Shown one piece after another: positions 8,270 through 14,776 of a DNA stretch of 56,341 nucleotides; the first letter of the stretch is position 1; every line of letters starts with the position of its first letter. The stretch is taken from the NCBI GenBank assembly GCA_045651865.1, contig JAZRTC010000038.1, positions 1 to 56,341 of the forward strand, in the 5' to 3' direction. A program made the position numbers and the translations under genes. The notes under the pieces were generated by a model. The model was not told where the DNA came from, ran no database searches, and saw only the letters and a program-made list of their open reading frames with translations. Source of the stretch: RGIG1959 sp045651865. Its GTDB lineage: Bacteria; Bacillota; Clostridia; Oscillospirales; Acutalibacteraceae.

Positions 8270-9472
8270 ATGTTGGTTGTGCAGAAATTCGGCGGCTCCT
8301 CCGTGGCAAACGCGGAGCGTGTGATGAATGTGGCGCGCATCGTGACCGATACCTATGCCAAGGGCAACGATGTCGTCGTAGTCGTCTCCGCTCAGGGTGA
8401 TACCACCGACGATCTGATCGAAAAAGCCAAAGAGATCAACCCGAACGCCAGCAAGCGTGAAATGGATATGCTGCTGGCTTCCGGTGAGCAGATCTCCATC
8501 TCGCTTCTCGCCATGGCGATCGAGAAACTCGGGTATCCTGTCGTGTCCCTGCTCGGTTGGCAGGCAGGCTTCCAGACGAACTCCAAATACTCTGCCGCGC
8601 GCATCAAGCGTGTCAACGCAGAGCGTATCGCCAAGGAGATCGACAAGAAGCGCATCGTGATCGTTGCGGGCTTCCAGGGTCTCAACAAGTATGACGATAT
8701 CACGACGCTCGGTCGCGGCGGCTCGGATACGAGTGCAGTGGCGATCGCGGCATCGATGCACGCGGATCTGTGCCAGATTTACACGGATGTCGAAGGTGTT
8801 TACACCGCTGACCCGCGCAAGATCCCCAATGCACGCAAACTCGACGAGATCACCTATGACGAAATGCTCGAGCTCGCAACGCTCGGCGCACAGGTGCTCA
8901 ACAACCGTTCCGTCGAAATGGCAAAGAAGTATAATGTGGAGCTGGAAGTCATCTCCAGCCTGACTCAAAAACCCGGTACCAAAGTGAAGGAGGTCTGCAA
9001 AATGGAAAAAATGCTGATCAAGAGTGTGGCAAAGGACGAACATGTGGCGCGTATCAGCATCGTCGGTCTTCCCGACGAGCCCGGCATCGCGTTCAAGGTA
9101 TTCTCCCGTGTGGCAAAGGCACATGTGAATGTGGATATCATTCTGCAATCGGTCGGCCGTGACGGCACGAAGGACATCACCTTCACCGTGGCGGAGGACG
9201 ACGGCGAGGCGGCGGTCGCGGCTCTGAAAGAGTATTGCGATCAGGTCGGCGCCAAGAATGTCGTCGTGGATACCGATGTGGCGAAGATCTCCATCGTCGG
9301 TGCGGGCATGGAGACCCACGAGGGTGTTGCCTCCAAGATGTTTGAGGCGCTGATGGATGCCAACATCAACATCCAGATGATCTCCACCTCGGAGATCAAG
9401 GTGTCCGTGCTGATCGAAAAAGCGGAAGCGGATCGCGCTGTCGCGGCTGTGCACGGCATGTTCTTTGACTGA
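8270..9472 (+). CDS. lysC: Aspartokinase (LysC type, alpha subunit)
   Basis: 400 residues: catalytic kinase domain (1-~240) with KFGGSSVA at the N-terminus, TLGRGGSDTSAVAIA and TDVEGVYTADPR, then two ACT domains (~262-330 and ~342-400) for lysine/threonine feedback. It phosphorylates aspartate as the first step to lysine, threonine and methionine. The SD gaaagga lies ahead of the ATG. It is the last gene of the operon, 52 bases after thrB. Inside it, Met245 has a very strong ribosome site of its own, as in aspartokinases made as alpha and beta chains (separate entry). Confidence 0.95.
   Translation: MLVVQKFGGSSVANAERVMNVARIVTDTYAKGNDVVVVVSAQGDTTDDLIEKAKEINPNASKREMDMLLASGEQISISLLAMAIEKLGYPVVSLLGWQAGFQTNSKYSAARIKRVNAERIAKEIDKKRIVIVAGFQGLNKYDDITTLGRGGSDTSAVAIAASMHADLCQIYTDVEGVYTADPRKIPNARKLDEITYDEMLELATLGAQVLNNRSVEMAKKYNVELEVISSLTQKPGTKVKEVCKMEKMLIKSVAKDEHVARISIVGLPDEPGIAFKVFSRVAKAHVNVDIILQSVGRDGTKDITFTVAEDDGEAAVAALKEYCDQVGAKNVVVDTDVAKISIVGAGMETHEGVASKMFEALMDANINIQMISTSEIKVSVLIEKAEADRAVAAVHGMFFD
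9002..9472 (+). CDS. Putative in-frame internal product of lysC: aspartokinase beta (regulatory) subunit
   Basis: Within lysC, AAGGAGG (8987-8993) stands exactly 8 bases before an in-frame ATG at 9002 (codon 245). Translation from here gives 156 residues holding only the two ACT domains. Bacillus subtilis aspartokinase II and Corynebacterium LysC are known to make such a beta chain from an internal start, at about the same place. The site is seen in the sequence; its use in vivo is inferred. Confidence 0.65.
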   Translation: MEKMLIKSVAKDEHVARISIVGLPDEPGIAFKVFSRVAKAHVNVDIILQSVGRDGTKDITFTVAEDDGEAAVAALKEYCDQVGAKNVVVDTDVAKISIVGAGMETHEGVASKMFEALMDANINIQMISTSEIKVSVLIEKAEADRAVAAVHGMFFD

Positions 9473-9487
9473 GAGTAAATGTATCGT

Positions 9488-9634
9488 GGGGCTGTCTTGT
9501 TAAGAAAATATACCAATGCCGTCGGTTGAAGATAACCGCCGATGTGCAAACAGAGCGTTGCCTCCCCTTGAGGATGCAAGGGGAGCCTACGGTTGCCGCA
9601 ACCTCTGAGTATATTTCTTTAACAAGGCAGCCCC
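9488..9634. repeat. 147-bp intergenic element with ~26-bp imperfect terminal inverted repeats
   Basis: The left end starts GGGGCTGTCTTGTTAAG and runs to ATATAC; the right end is its near-exact inverse (GTATAT to GCAGCCCC). The interior holds a perfect TCCCCTTG / CAAGGGGA hairpin and two smaller ones (CGGTT/AACCG and GGTTGC/GCAACC). There is no coding capacity. The structure resembles a MITE or a large folding repeat; because it follows lysC and is followed by gcgcgttttt it may also end transcription. Confidence 0.6.
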
Positions 9635-9662
9635 GCGCGTTTTTGTACAGGAGTTTTCCTTT

Positions 9663-10394
9663 ATGAGGTTATTTACATCCTTGTTTCACGCCGCGCTGGC
9701 ATTTTTCGGCTATCTCGGCATCCATTATGCTTTTGCATATACCCTGCCGGTTTCAACGGCGGCGTATACGATCGGTGCCAATATAACGGCGGTGGCGGTA
9801 TCGGCGGCGGTGTTGTTGTTTCAGAAGCGGTCGCCGTTTCACACAGCAGGGCTACGGGCGGTGAATGTCAGAAAGGTGATTGCCGCTGTCGGCACAGGAC
9901 TGGGAGTGTGTTTGCTTGTGCGGCTGGCGATGCTGACGGTGCCGTTTCCCGAAGCGTGGAGCGAGAGCTACACCGAGCGGGTGGAGATTGTGACGCAGTC
10001 GCCCGTTTGGCTGCGGTATCTCTCGTCGATGCTGATTGCGCCGATTGCAGAGGAATGGGTGTTTCGCGGCTTGATCTACCGCCGCTTGAGGAGCGCCATA
10101 CCGTGTATCGTTGCCGTGGTGTTGTCGTCGGCGCTGTTTGCGGCGCTTCACGGCACGATCGTATGGATGTTGTACACCTTTGTGCTGGGAGCGCTGTTGT
10201 GCGTTCTGCTTGAAAAAACGCGCTCGCTGTGGGCGTGTGTCGCGTGCCATATCGCATTCAATGTGATCGGGCAGATCCCGCTTGTCGGCATGTTGCCCGA
10301 TGCGGTTGTGGTCGGTGTGTTTGTGCTGGGCGCGGTGGCGTTTGTGGGTTCGCTTTGGTATGTGCTGAAAGGCGACGATGCGGCAACACCGTAG
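9663..10394 (+). CDS. CPBP family intramembrane metalloprotease (CAAX protease-like)
   Basis: 243 residues with about 7 hydrophobic segments. The three family motifs are present: EEWVFRG (residues 130-136), FAALHG with His163, and HIAFN (196-200), supplying the predicted metal-binding/catalytic Glu and His residues. Bacterial members are often linked to self-immunity against bacteriocins or to membrane protein processing; nothing here tells the substrate. The start at 9663 has aggag 9-13 bases upstream. It stands alone between the lysC operon and the BlaI operon. Confidence 0.88.
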   Translation: MRLFTSLFHAALAFFGYLGIHYAFAYTLPVSTAAYTIGANITAVAVSAAVLLFQKRSPFHTAGLRAVNVRKVIAAVGTGLGVCLLVRLAMLTVPFPEAWSESYTERVEIVTQSPVWLRYLSSMLIAPIAEEWVFRGLIYRRLRSAIPCIVAVVLSSALFAALHGTIVWMLYTFVLGALLCVLLEKTRSLWACVACHIAFNVIGQIPLVGMLPDAVVVGVFVLGAVAFVGSLWYVLKGDDAATP

Positions 10395-10440
10395 GGCGGT
10401 TGCTTGCTCCCGCCGCATCGGGAGCATCCGAAACCGACGC
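10391..10440 (+). repeat. Copy of a dispersed GTAGGG...CATCGGGAG intergenic repeat
   Basis: Begins CGTAGGGCGGTTGCTTGCT and continues to CGCATCGGGAGCATCC. Related copies occur inverted at about 34637-34683 and direct at 45004-45054, all between genes. Confidence 0.6.
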
Positions 10441-10460
10441 ATAAAATTTCTAAATACCCC

Positions 10461-10516
10461 TTGACAAAATCGGTCTAATGGGTTAGACTTTCAGTAGAAG
10501 GTCTAACCCATTAGAC
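10461..10516 (+). promoter_or_regulatory. Promoter and double operator of the BlaI-M56-lipoprotein operon
   Basis: TTGACA (10461-10466), 17-base spacer, TAGACT (10484-10489). The -10 overlaps a 16-bp dyad GTCTAATGGGTTAGAC (10473-10488). Twelve bases later the exact reverse complement, GTCTAACCCATTAGAC (10501-10516), forms a second dyad near the expected transcription start. Each dyad is GTCTAA-N4-TTAGAC, with centres 28 bp apart. This is the layout expected for a BlaI/MecI-type dimeric repressor, here with a different half-site from the TACA/TGTA of MecI/BlaI. Confidence 0.85.
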
Positions 10517-10537
10517 TTTTTCTTTGGAGGGATTACG

Positions 10538-10900
10538 ATGGAACAAGTGAAAATTTTTGAAAGTGAATACCGCTTCTGCACCATTTTGTGGGAGCATGAG
10601 CCGATCAACAGCACCGCCCTTGCCAGACTGTGCAAGGAAGAGCTCGGTTGGAGTAAAACCACCACCTACACCGTCATCCGTCGCCTGACCGACCGCGGTG
10701 TGGTAAAAAGTGAAAATGCGATCGTGTCGGCAGTCATCTCGCGCGAGGAAGCAGAGATCGCGCAGATCGACGAGCTGCTCACAACGCGCTTCGGCGGCTC
10801 GATGCCCGCGTTTGTGGCGGCATTTTCCAAACGGCAAAAGCTGTCAGCGGATAAGATTGCCCAGATCCTGCGCATCATTGAGGACGGTGAAGCGGAATGA
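10538..10900 (+). CDS. BlaI/MecI/CopY family transcriptional repressor
   Basis: 120 residues. A winged-helix domain (residues ~8-70) carries the family pattern SKTTTYTVIRRLTDRGVV, followed by a C-terminal dimerisation region. Family members repress their own operon and are removed by cleavage triggered by a partner M56 protease, which is the next gene (4-base ATGA overlap). The SD ggagg lies 7-8 bases upstream of the ATG, just after the second operator. The ligand or signal is unknown; no beta-lactamase gene is nearby, so a resistance role should not be assumed. Confidence 0.92.
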   Translation: MEQVKIFESEYRFCTILWEHEPINSTALARLCKEELGWSKTTTYTVIRRLTDRGVVKSENAIVSAVISREEAEIAQIDELLTTRFGGSMPAFVAAFSKRQKLSADKIAQILRIIEDGEAE

Positions 10901-12624
10901 CAACAATCTTCTGGATGCTGGTCGATGCCGCGTTTATGGCGGGATGGGCGGTGCTCGCGGTGCTGTTTCTGCGATGGATATGGCGCAAGCAAGCACCGCG
11001 CTGGCTGATGGTGGCACTGTGGGCGGTTGTGGCACTGCGGCTTGTTTGCCCGTTCTCCATCGAAAGCGAATTCAGCAAAATGCCGCAACCGTTGTCGCAA
11101 ACGGTCGCAACTATGCAAAGCGAAACGGTGACGGCTCCGACGGCGGCAACGCCTGTGCCGGAGCAGGACAGCGCACCTGACCTGACCAAAGATACAGCCG
11201 CAGTACCGTGGGAAGCGGTGGCGTGTGGTGTGTGGTTTGCGGGAATGCTGGGGATGTTCGGTTATGCCGCTGTGTCGTATGCACGGCTTCGCCGCTCGGT
11301 ACAGATGGCAACAAAGCGTGAGCGGGGTGTGTACGAATGTGAAACGGTGGCATCCCCGTTCATTCTCGGCGTGTTTGCGCCGCACATCTATCTGCCGTAT
11401 GATATGACCGATGACGACCGCGCATACGCGCTGGCGCACGAACGCGCCCATATTGCACGCGGCGATCATCTCTTAAAACCACTCAGCTTCCTGCTGTTGT
11501 CGGTGTATTGGTTTCAGCCGCTTCTGTGGGTGGCGTATATCGTGTTTTGTCGCGACATCGAATTTGCTTGCGACGAAAAAGTCATCAAGCTACTGTCGCA
11601 GGAGGAGCGCAAATCGTATTCCCGCGCACTTCTTTGCGCTTCGGTGGATCGTCGCCACGTGGCGTTGTGTCCGCTTGCCTTCGGCGAGGTGGGCGTGGAG
11701 GCACGCATCAAAGGTATTGCAAAGTATAAAAAGCCGCTGATCGTGTCGGTGGTGATCGCCGCGATCGGGTGCGGTATTGTGAGTTTGTGGATGGTGACCG
11801 ACCCGCCTGCGCCCGTGGGAACGACGCTTGAAGATGCGTATGTATGCGTGGATTACGAGGATGAAGCGGTATCGGATGCGGATGCACTGTTGGTCGAGGA
11901 GGGTAACCGTCTTTCGTTGCGGACGGCAAGCGGTATGCCGCTTCAAATGGTGATCGAACATGTTGACGCTGAGGATATGAGGGTGTCCGTCCGCTTCTTG
12001 CAGGGCGGACAGCAAGGTCGCCGCGTGGATGTCTACGCCAATCAACCGACGAGCGTTGAGACAGACAAAGACGACGGCAAGGCGACCCTGCAGCTGCAAC
12101 TGCCCGTCACAGAATTGATACCCGACAAGAAAAACATCACTGAAACGGTGTACGTCAGCGGCGACACCGTGCTGACATTGTACGGCGAGCAATACTGCTT
12201 ACAAGCGGGCGAGGATCGCGTCATCGGCAAGTATGAAAAGACCGACGATACGCTCACACTCACGCAAGACGCTCGTTTAACAGAATACGCGTTCCGTGTC
12301 GATGGTGACGGCTGGCGATACGATGCCGGTGCATCTTATCGTCACAAACGGTCAACCGCTCTTGTATTATCGGATGACACAGCCTTCACCTTTGCCTACA
12401 CATGTGAGATGACGCTTGTCAATCAGCATTATCAGTTCAGGATGCTCAACGCAAACGGAGAGCAGGTGTATGAAAGTTACAGCTCGTTCGGTGTAAGACC
12501 TGTTTTCACCATAGAGGACGGGGTGATCAGGATCGAGACAAGCGCACCCGCTTCCAATCCCAAGCCGCAAACGGTGTGGCTGAATATGACGACGGGTGAA
12601 CTCTTGCCCGGGCACGGAGGATGA
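10897..12624 (+). CDS. M56 (BlaR1-like) membrane metalloprotease with extracellular sensor domain
   Basis: 575 residues. The N-terminal part has about five membrane segments (near 5-25, 38-52, 110-128, 196-218 and 280-298). The zinc site HERAH (181-185) and the downstream Glu in IEFACDEKVI (~221-230) define peptidase family M56. After the last membrane segment a ~270-residue extracellular region replaces the penicillin-binding domain of BlaR1. Its last ~130 residues (from GKYEKTDDTLTLT) resemble a domain of the next gene's lipoprotein, sharing WRYD-GAS-RH and FAY--E patterns. It presumably senses an envelope signal and triggers loss of the repressor. Overlaps of 4 bases on both sides fix the operon. 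Confidence 0.88.
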   Translation: MTTIFWMLVDAAFMAGWAVLAVLFLRWIWRKQAPRWLMVALWAVVALRLVCPFSIESEFSKMPQPLSQTVATMQSETVTAPTAATPVPEQDSAPDLTKDTAAVPWEAVACGVWFAGMLGMFGYAAVSYARLRRSVQMATKRERGVYECETVASPFILGVFAPHIYLPYDMTDDDRAYALAHERAHIARGDHLLKPLSFLLLSVYWFQPLLWVAYIVFCRDIEFACDEKVIKLLSQEERKSYSRALLCASVDRRHVALCPLAFGEVGVEARIKGIAKYKKPLIVSVVIAAIGCGIVSLWMVTDPPAPVGTTLEDAYVCVDYEDEAVSDADALLVEEGNRLSLRTASGMPLQMVIEHVDAEDMRVSVRFLQGGQQGRRVDVYANQPTSVETDKDDGKATLQLQLPVTELIPDKKNITETVYVSGDTVLTLYGEQYCLQAGEDRVIGKYEKTDDTLTLTQDARLTEYAFRVDGDGWRYDAGASYRHKRSTALVLSDDTAFTFAYTCEMTLVNQHYQFRMLNANGEQVYESYSSFGVRPVFTIEDGVIRIETSAPASNPKPQTVWLNMTTGELLPGHGG

Positions 12625-12629
12625 GGATT

Positions 12630-14267
12630 ATGAAAAGACGATATCGTATAGCTGCCGTCGTAGCGGCACTATGTCTGCTGACGGCGTGCAGGATGGATGT
12701 ACCCGCCGTCAAAGAAACGTTGACCCCGACGATGGAGAAGGCGTATATACAGATCCTCGCGGATGCGATGGATGAGGATGTGGCAATGGAGGTGGCAGTC
12801 GAGACGATCTCCGAGGAGCATCCCACGCAGGAGATCACGGATGCCAACGGCGATACTGTGACATTTACGGTCAAAAAGGTCGACCGTGATACATTGACGA
12901 TGCAAGTGGAGTTCAGTGCGCCGCTGATGCATAAAGGCAAAAAAATCCGCGAGGTCACGCTCGGGCGCGACGGGCGCGCCGTGCTGAAATCGCCCGACGG
13001 CTCGTTTTATTATGAATTGACGATGGATCTGCCCATGTCGCACAGCCACAGCTGGTCGGGCGTCGGCATTTACGACCCCGACACCGCCGTGGTGACGTAC
13101 AGCGGCGCAGGGGCGATGTTGTGGATGGATCCGATGGTACTCAGCGAAGAGGTGCCGCAGGTGTATTATATGACGACCAACGGGGATCCCGACCGCGAAA
13201 GCAGGGGCACCTACACGATCAAAGACAATACCCTGACGCTGAATGAGGATGTTGGGCTTGCGCGTCTGGTGTTCCGTCGAGATGAAGAAAAGCACGCGTG
13301 GCGCTATGACGAGGGCGCCTCTGCGCGTCACACGATGTCGTTGTCGCCGCTGTTTGCCGACGGCGCGGAGTTGAGCTTTGCCTATGCATACGAGATCGGG
13401 CGTGGTGAGACATACAGCTACCGCGTCACCGATGCCGACGGCAATACGTTGCTGACGGACAATCATGTGGACGGCTTTGTGGATATCGAACCGCTGTCGC
13501 CGACCCGTCTGCTCATTCGCACGCACAAGCCGCATACCGAGACGAAAACGCGGTATCTTGATACGGCGACGGGCGAATGTTCCGTCACCTATACGAATGT
13601 GCTGGCTGAAACCGCAAAAGAGATTCTGTGGTTGGACGGTACGAAGCTCGTGATCGAAGAGCCGCTCGGAGAGCATAAAAAGCAGACACCGGATGTTGCG
13701 AAAATCGTCGCAACGAGCGTGTCCAATGCGTCGTTGACAGAGGATATGATCACGGTGGAATATACCGAGGTCGGCGGCAAACAACGCATCGGCGCGTGGA
13801 ACCGTCAGACGGGAGAAGCCATCGAAAAGCCGCTGCTGATCGTTGAAAGCGGTTCGCCCAATCATTATCGTGAGCCGTTTGTGTATACGCTCAACGAGAA
13901 CGGTGATGCGTTTATGGTAGACCCGAAAGCCTCCCGTGAGTGCGTGGTATACGACGAAAACTACTTTTTCCATTACAGCGGTGTGAATTGTGCCGCGATC
14001 CGTATGAACGGCGAATATGTGGATATCGCGGATGCGATGGCAGACGGCACATTGACGGTGGAAGGGTTGGAGGCCCGCGTGCAAGCGGATGTGCAGGTAG
14101 GTCTGGCGACGGTTGAACAGCGGGAAGATATCGCCCTGACGGTGTATCGGTATAACGGCGAAACGTCGCTTCACAGCGTGTCGTTTGAAGCGTTGACAAA
14201 TGAAACGCTTGCGTATGTCGGCGACCCCGACGCGGTGGAGGAGTATATTTACGAAAAGAGAATTTGA
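12630..14267 (+). CDS. Lipoprotein sharing the sensor domain of the upstream M56 protease
   Basis: 545 residues from the ATG at 12630, preferred over an ATG at 12621 because GGAGG ends 9 bases before it. Signal peptide with lipobox LLTAC (Cys20). Residues ~193-320 (GTYTIKDNTLTLNED onward, WRYDEGASARH, LSFAYAYE) align by eye with the C-terminal extracellular domain of the protease gene just upstream. The remaining ~225 residues are mixed beta-rich sequence with no domain I recognise. Membrane-anchored outside the cell, it may be a co-sensor, ligand or decoy for the protease. No catalytic motif seen. Confidence 0.75.
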   Translation: MKRRYRIAAVVAALCLLTACRMDVPAVKETLTPTMEKAYIQILADAMDEDVAMEVAVETISEEHPTQEITDANGDTVTFTVKKVDRDTLTMQVEFSAPLMHKGKKIREVTLGRDGRAVLKSPDGSFYYELTMDLPMSHSHSWSGVGIYDPDTAVVTYSGAGAMLWMDPMVLSEEVPQVYYMTTNGDPDRESRGTYTIKDNTLTLNEDVGLARLVFRRDEEKHAWRYDEGASARHTMSLSPLFADGAELSFAYAYEIGRGETYSYRVTDADGNTLLTDNHVDGFVDIEPLSPTRLLIRTHKPHTETKTRYLDTATGECSVTYTNVLAETAKEILWLDGTKLVIEEPLGEHKKQTPDVAKIVATSVSNASLTEDMITVEYTEVGGKQRIGAWNRQTGEAIEKPLLIVESGSPNHYREPFVYTLNENGDAFMVDPKASRECVVYDENYFFHYSGVNCAAIRMNGEYVDIADAMADGTLTVEGLEARVQADVQVGLATVEQREDIALTVYRYNGETSLHSVSFEALTNETLAYVGDPDAVEEYIYEKRI

Positions 14268-14277
14268 ATAGCGGCGG

Positions 14278-14367
14278 AATCCCTTGTCCACCTCCTTCAA
14301 AGAGGGAGGCAAGCCACTCACCACAAATTTGCGGCAACGCACCGACGGTGTAGGGGACAAGATTGCC
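14278..14367. repeat. Dispersed CCTCC-hairpin repeat remnant
   Basis: Contains a CCTCC...GGGAGG hairpin (within 14289-14311) and a GTAGGG ... CCACCCTAC inverted pair (14350-14374). Similar CCTCC/GGAGG hairpins occur at 9559-9586 and 18366-18505. Noncoding. Confidence 0.4.
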
Positions 14368-14380
14368 ACCCTACGCACAC

Positions 14381-14421
14381 AAAAAAGAGAACGTCTCGGT
14401 TTCCGAGACGTTCTCTTTTTT
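14381..14421. terminator. Bidirectional terminator between convergent lipoprotein and PqqD-like genes
   Basis: AGAGAACGTCTCGG / CCGAGACGTTCTCT with a TTT loop, flanked by A6 and T6-7. It serves the plus-strand BlaI operon and the minus-strand OPT-PqqD pair. Confidence 0.92.
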
Positions 14422-14425
14422 TATA

Positions 14426-14776
14426 TTACTCTTGCCACTCGACAAAGCCGTAGCTGTCGAGGATCTTGAAAAAGGTCGCCAGTCGTTCGTACAGCGGCTC
14501 GGCGGCATCGCCGAAATGCGCCTTGACATCCTCGCCGAGCGCGAGGATGTTTTTTTCGCCGTCAAGGCATTGCCACACGAAGCTCCCGTGCTCATCGAGG
14601 TGTACATACGACACCTTCGGCTTACCGAGCAGCAGCTGGGCGAGTCGGTGGAAAACGCCTTTGTTTTCCACCGCCAGCGTCACGATGCCGCTGTCATCCA
14701 CGGTAAACGGGATATGCGCGGGATGCGCGGGGATCTTTTCCAGATAGTTTTGGGGAATTACTTGTTGTTTCTTCAT
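14426..14776 (-). CDS. PqqD-like (RRE-type) small protein coupled to the OPT transporter
   Basis: 116 residues. The pattern of short beta strands (FTVDDSGIVTLAVENKG, SYVHLDEHGSFVWQCLDG) followed by a helical end (YERLATFFKILDSYGFVEW) matches the PqqD/RiPP-recognition-element fold, which in known cases binds a peptide substrate. The start at 14776 overlaps the transporter stop by four bases (ATGA), so the two are coupled. No radical-SAM enzyme or precursor peptide gene is adjacent. Being paired only with an oligopeptide transporter is unusual relative to the PQQ pathway; it might handle peptides entering through the transporter. Confidence 0.68.
   Translation of the reverse strand: MKKQQVIPQNYLEKIPAHPAHIPFTVDDSGIVTLAVENKGVFHRLAQLLLGKPKVSYVHLDEHGSFVWQCLDGEKNILALGEDVKAHFGDAAEPLYERLATFFKILDSYGFVEWQE

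Noticed and set aside
10897..12624. Beta-lactam sensor BlaR1 proper
   Set aside because: The extracellular part lacks the penicillin-binding SxxK/KTG-type motifs, so only the M56 protease part is supported.
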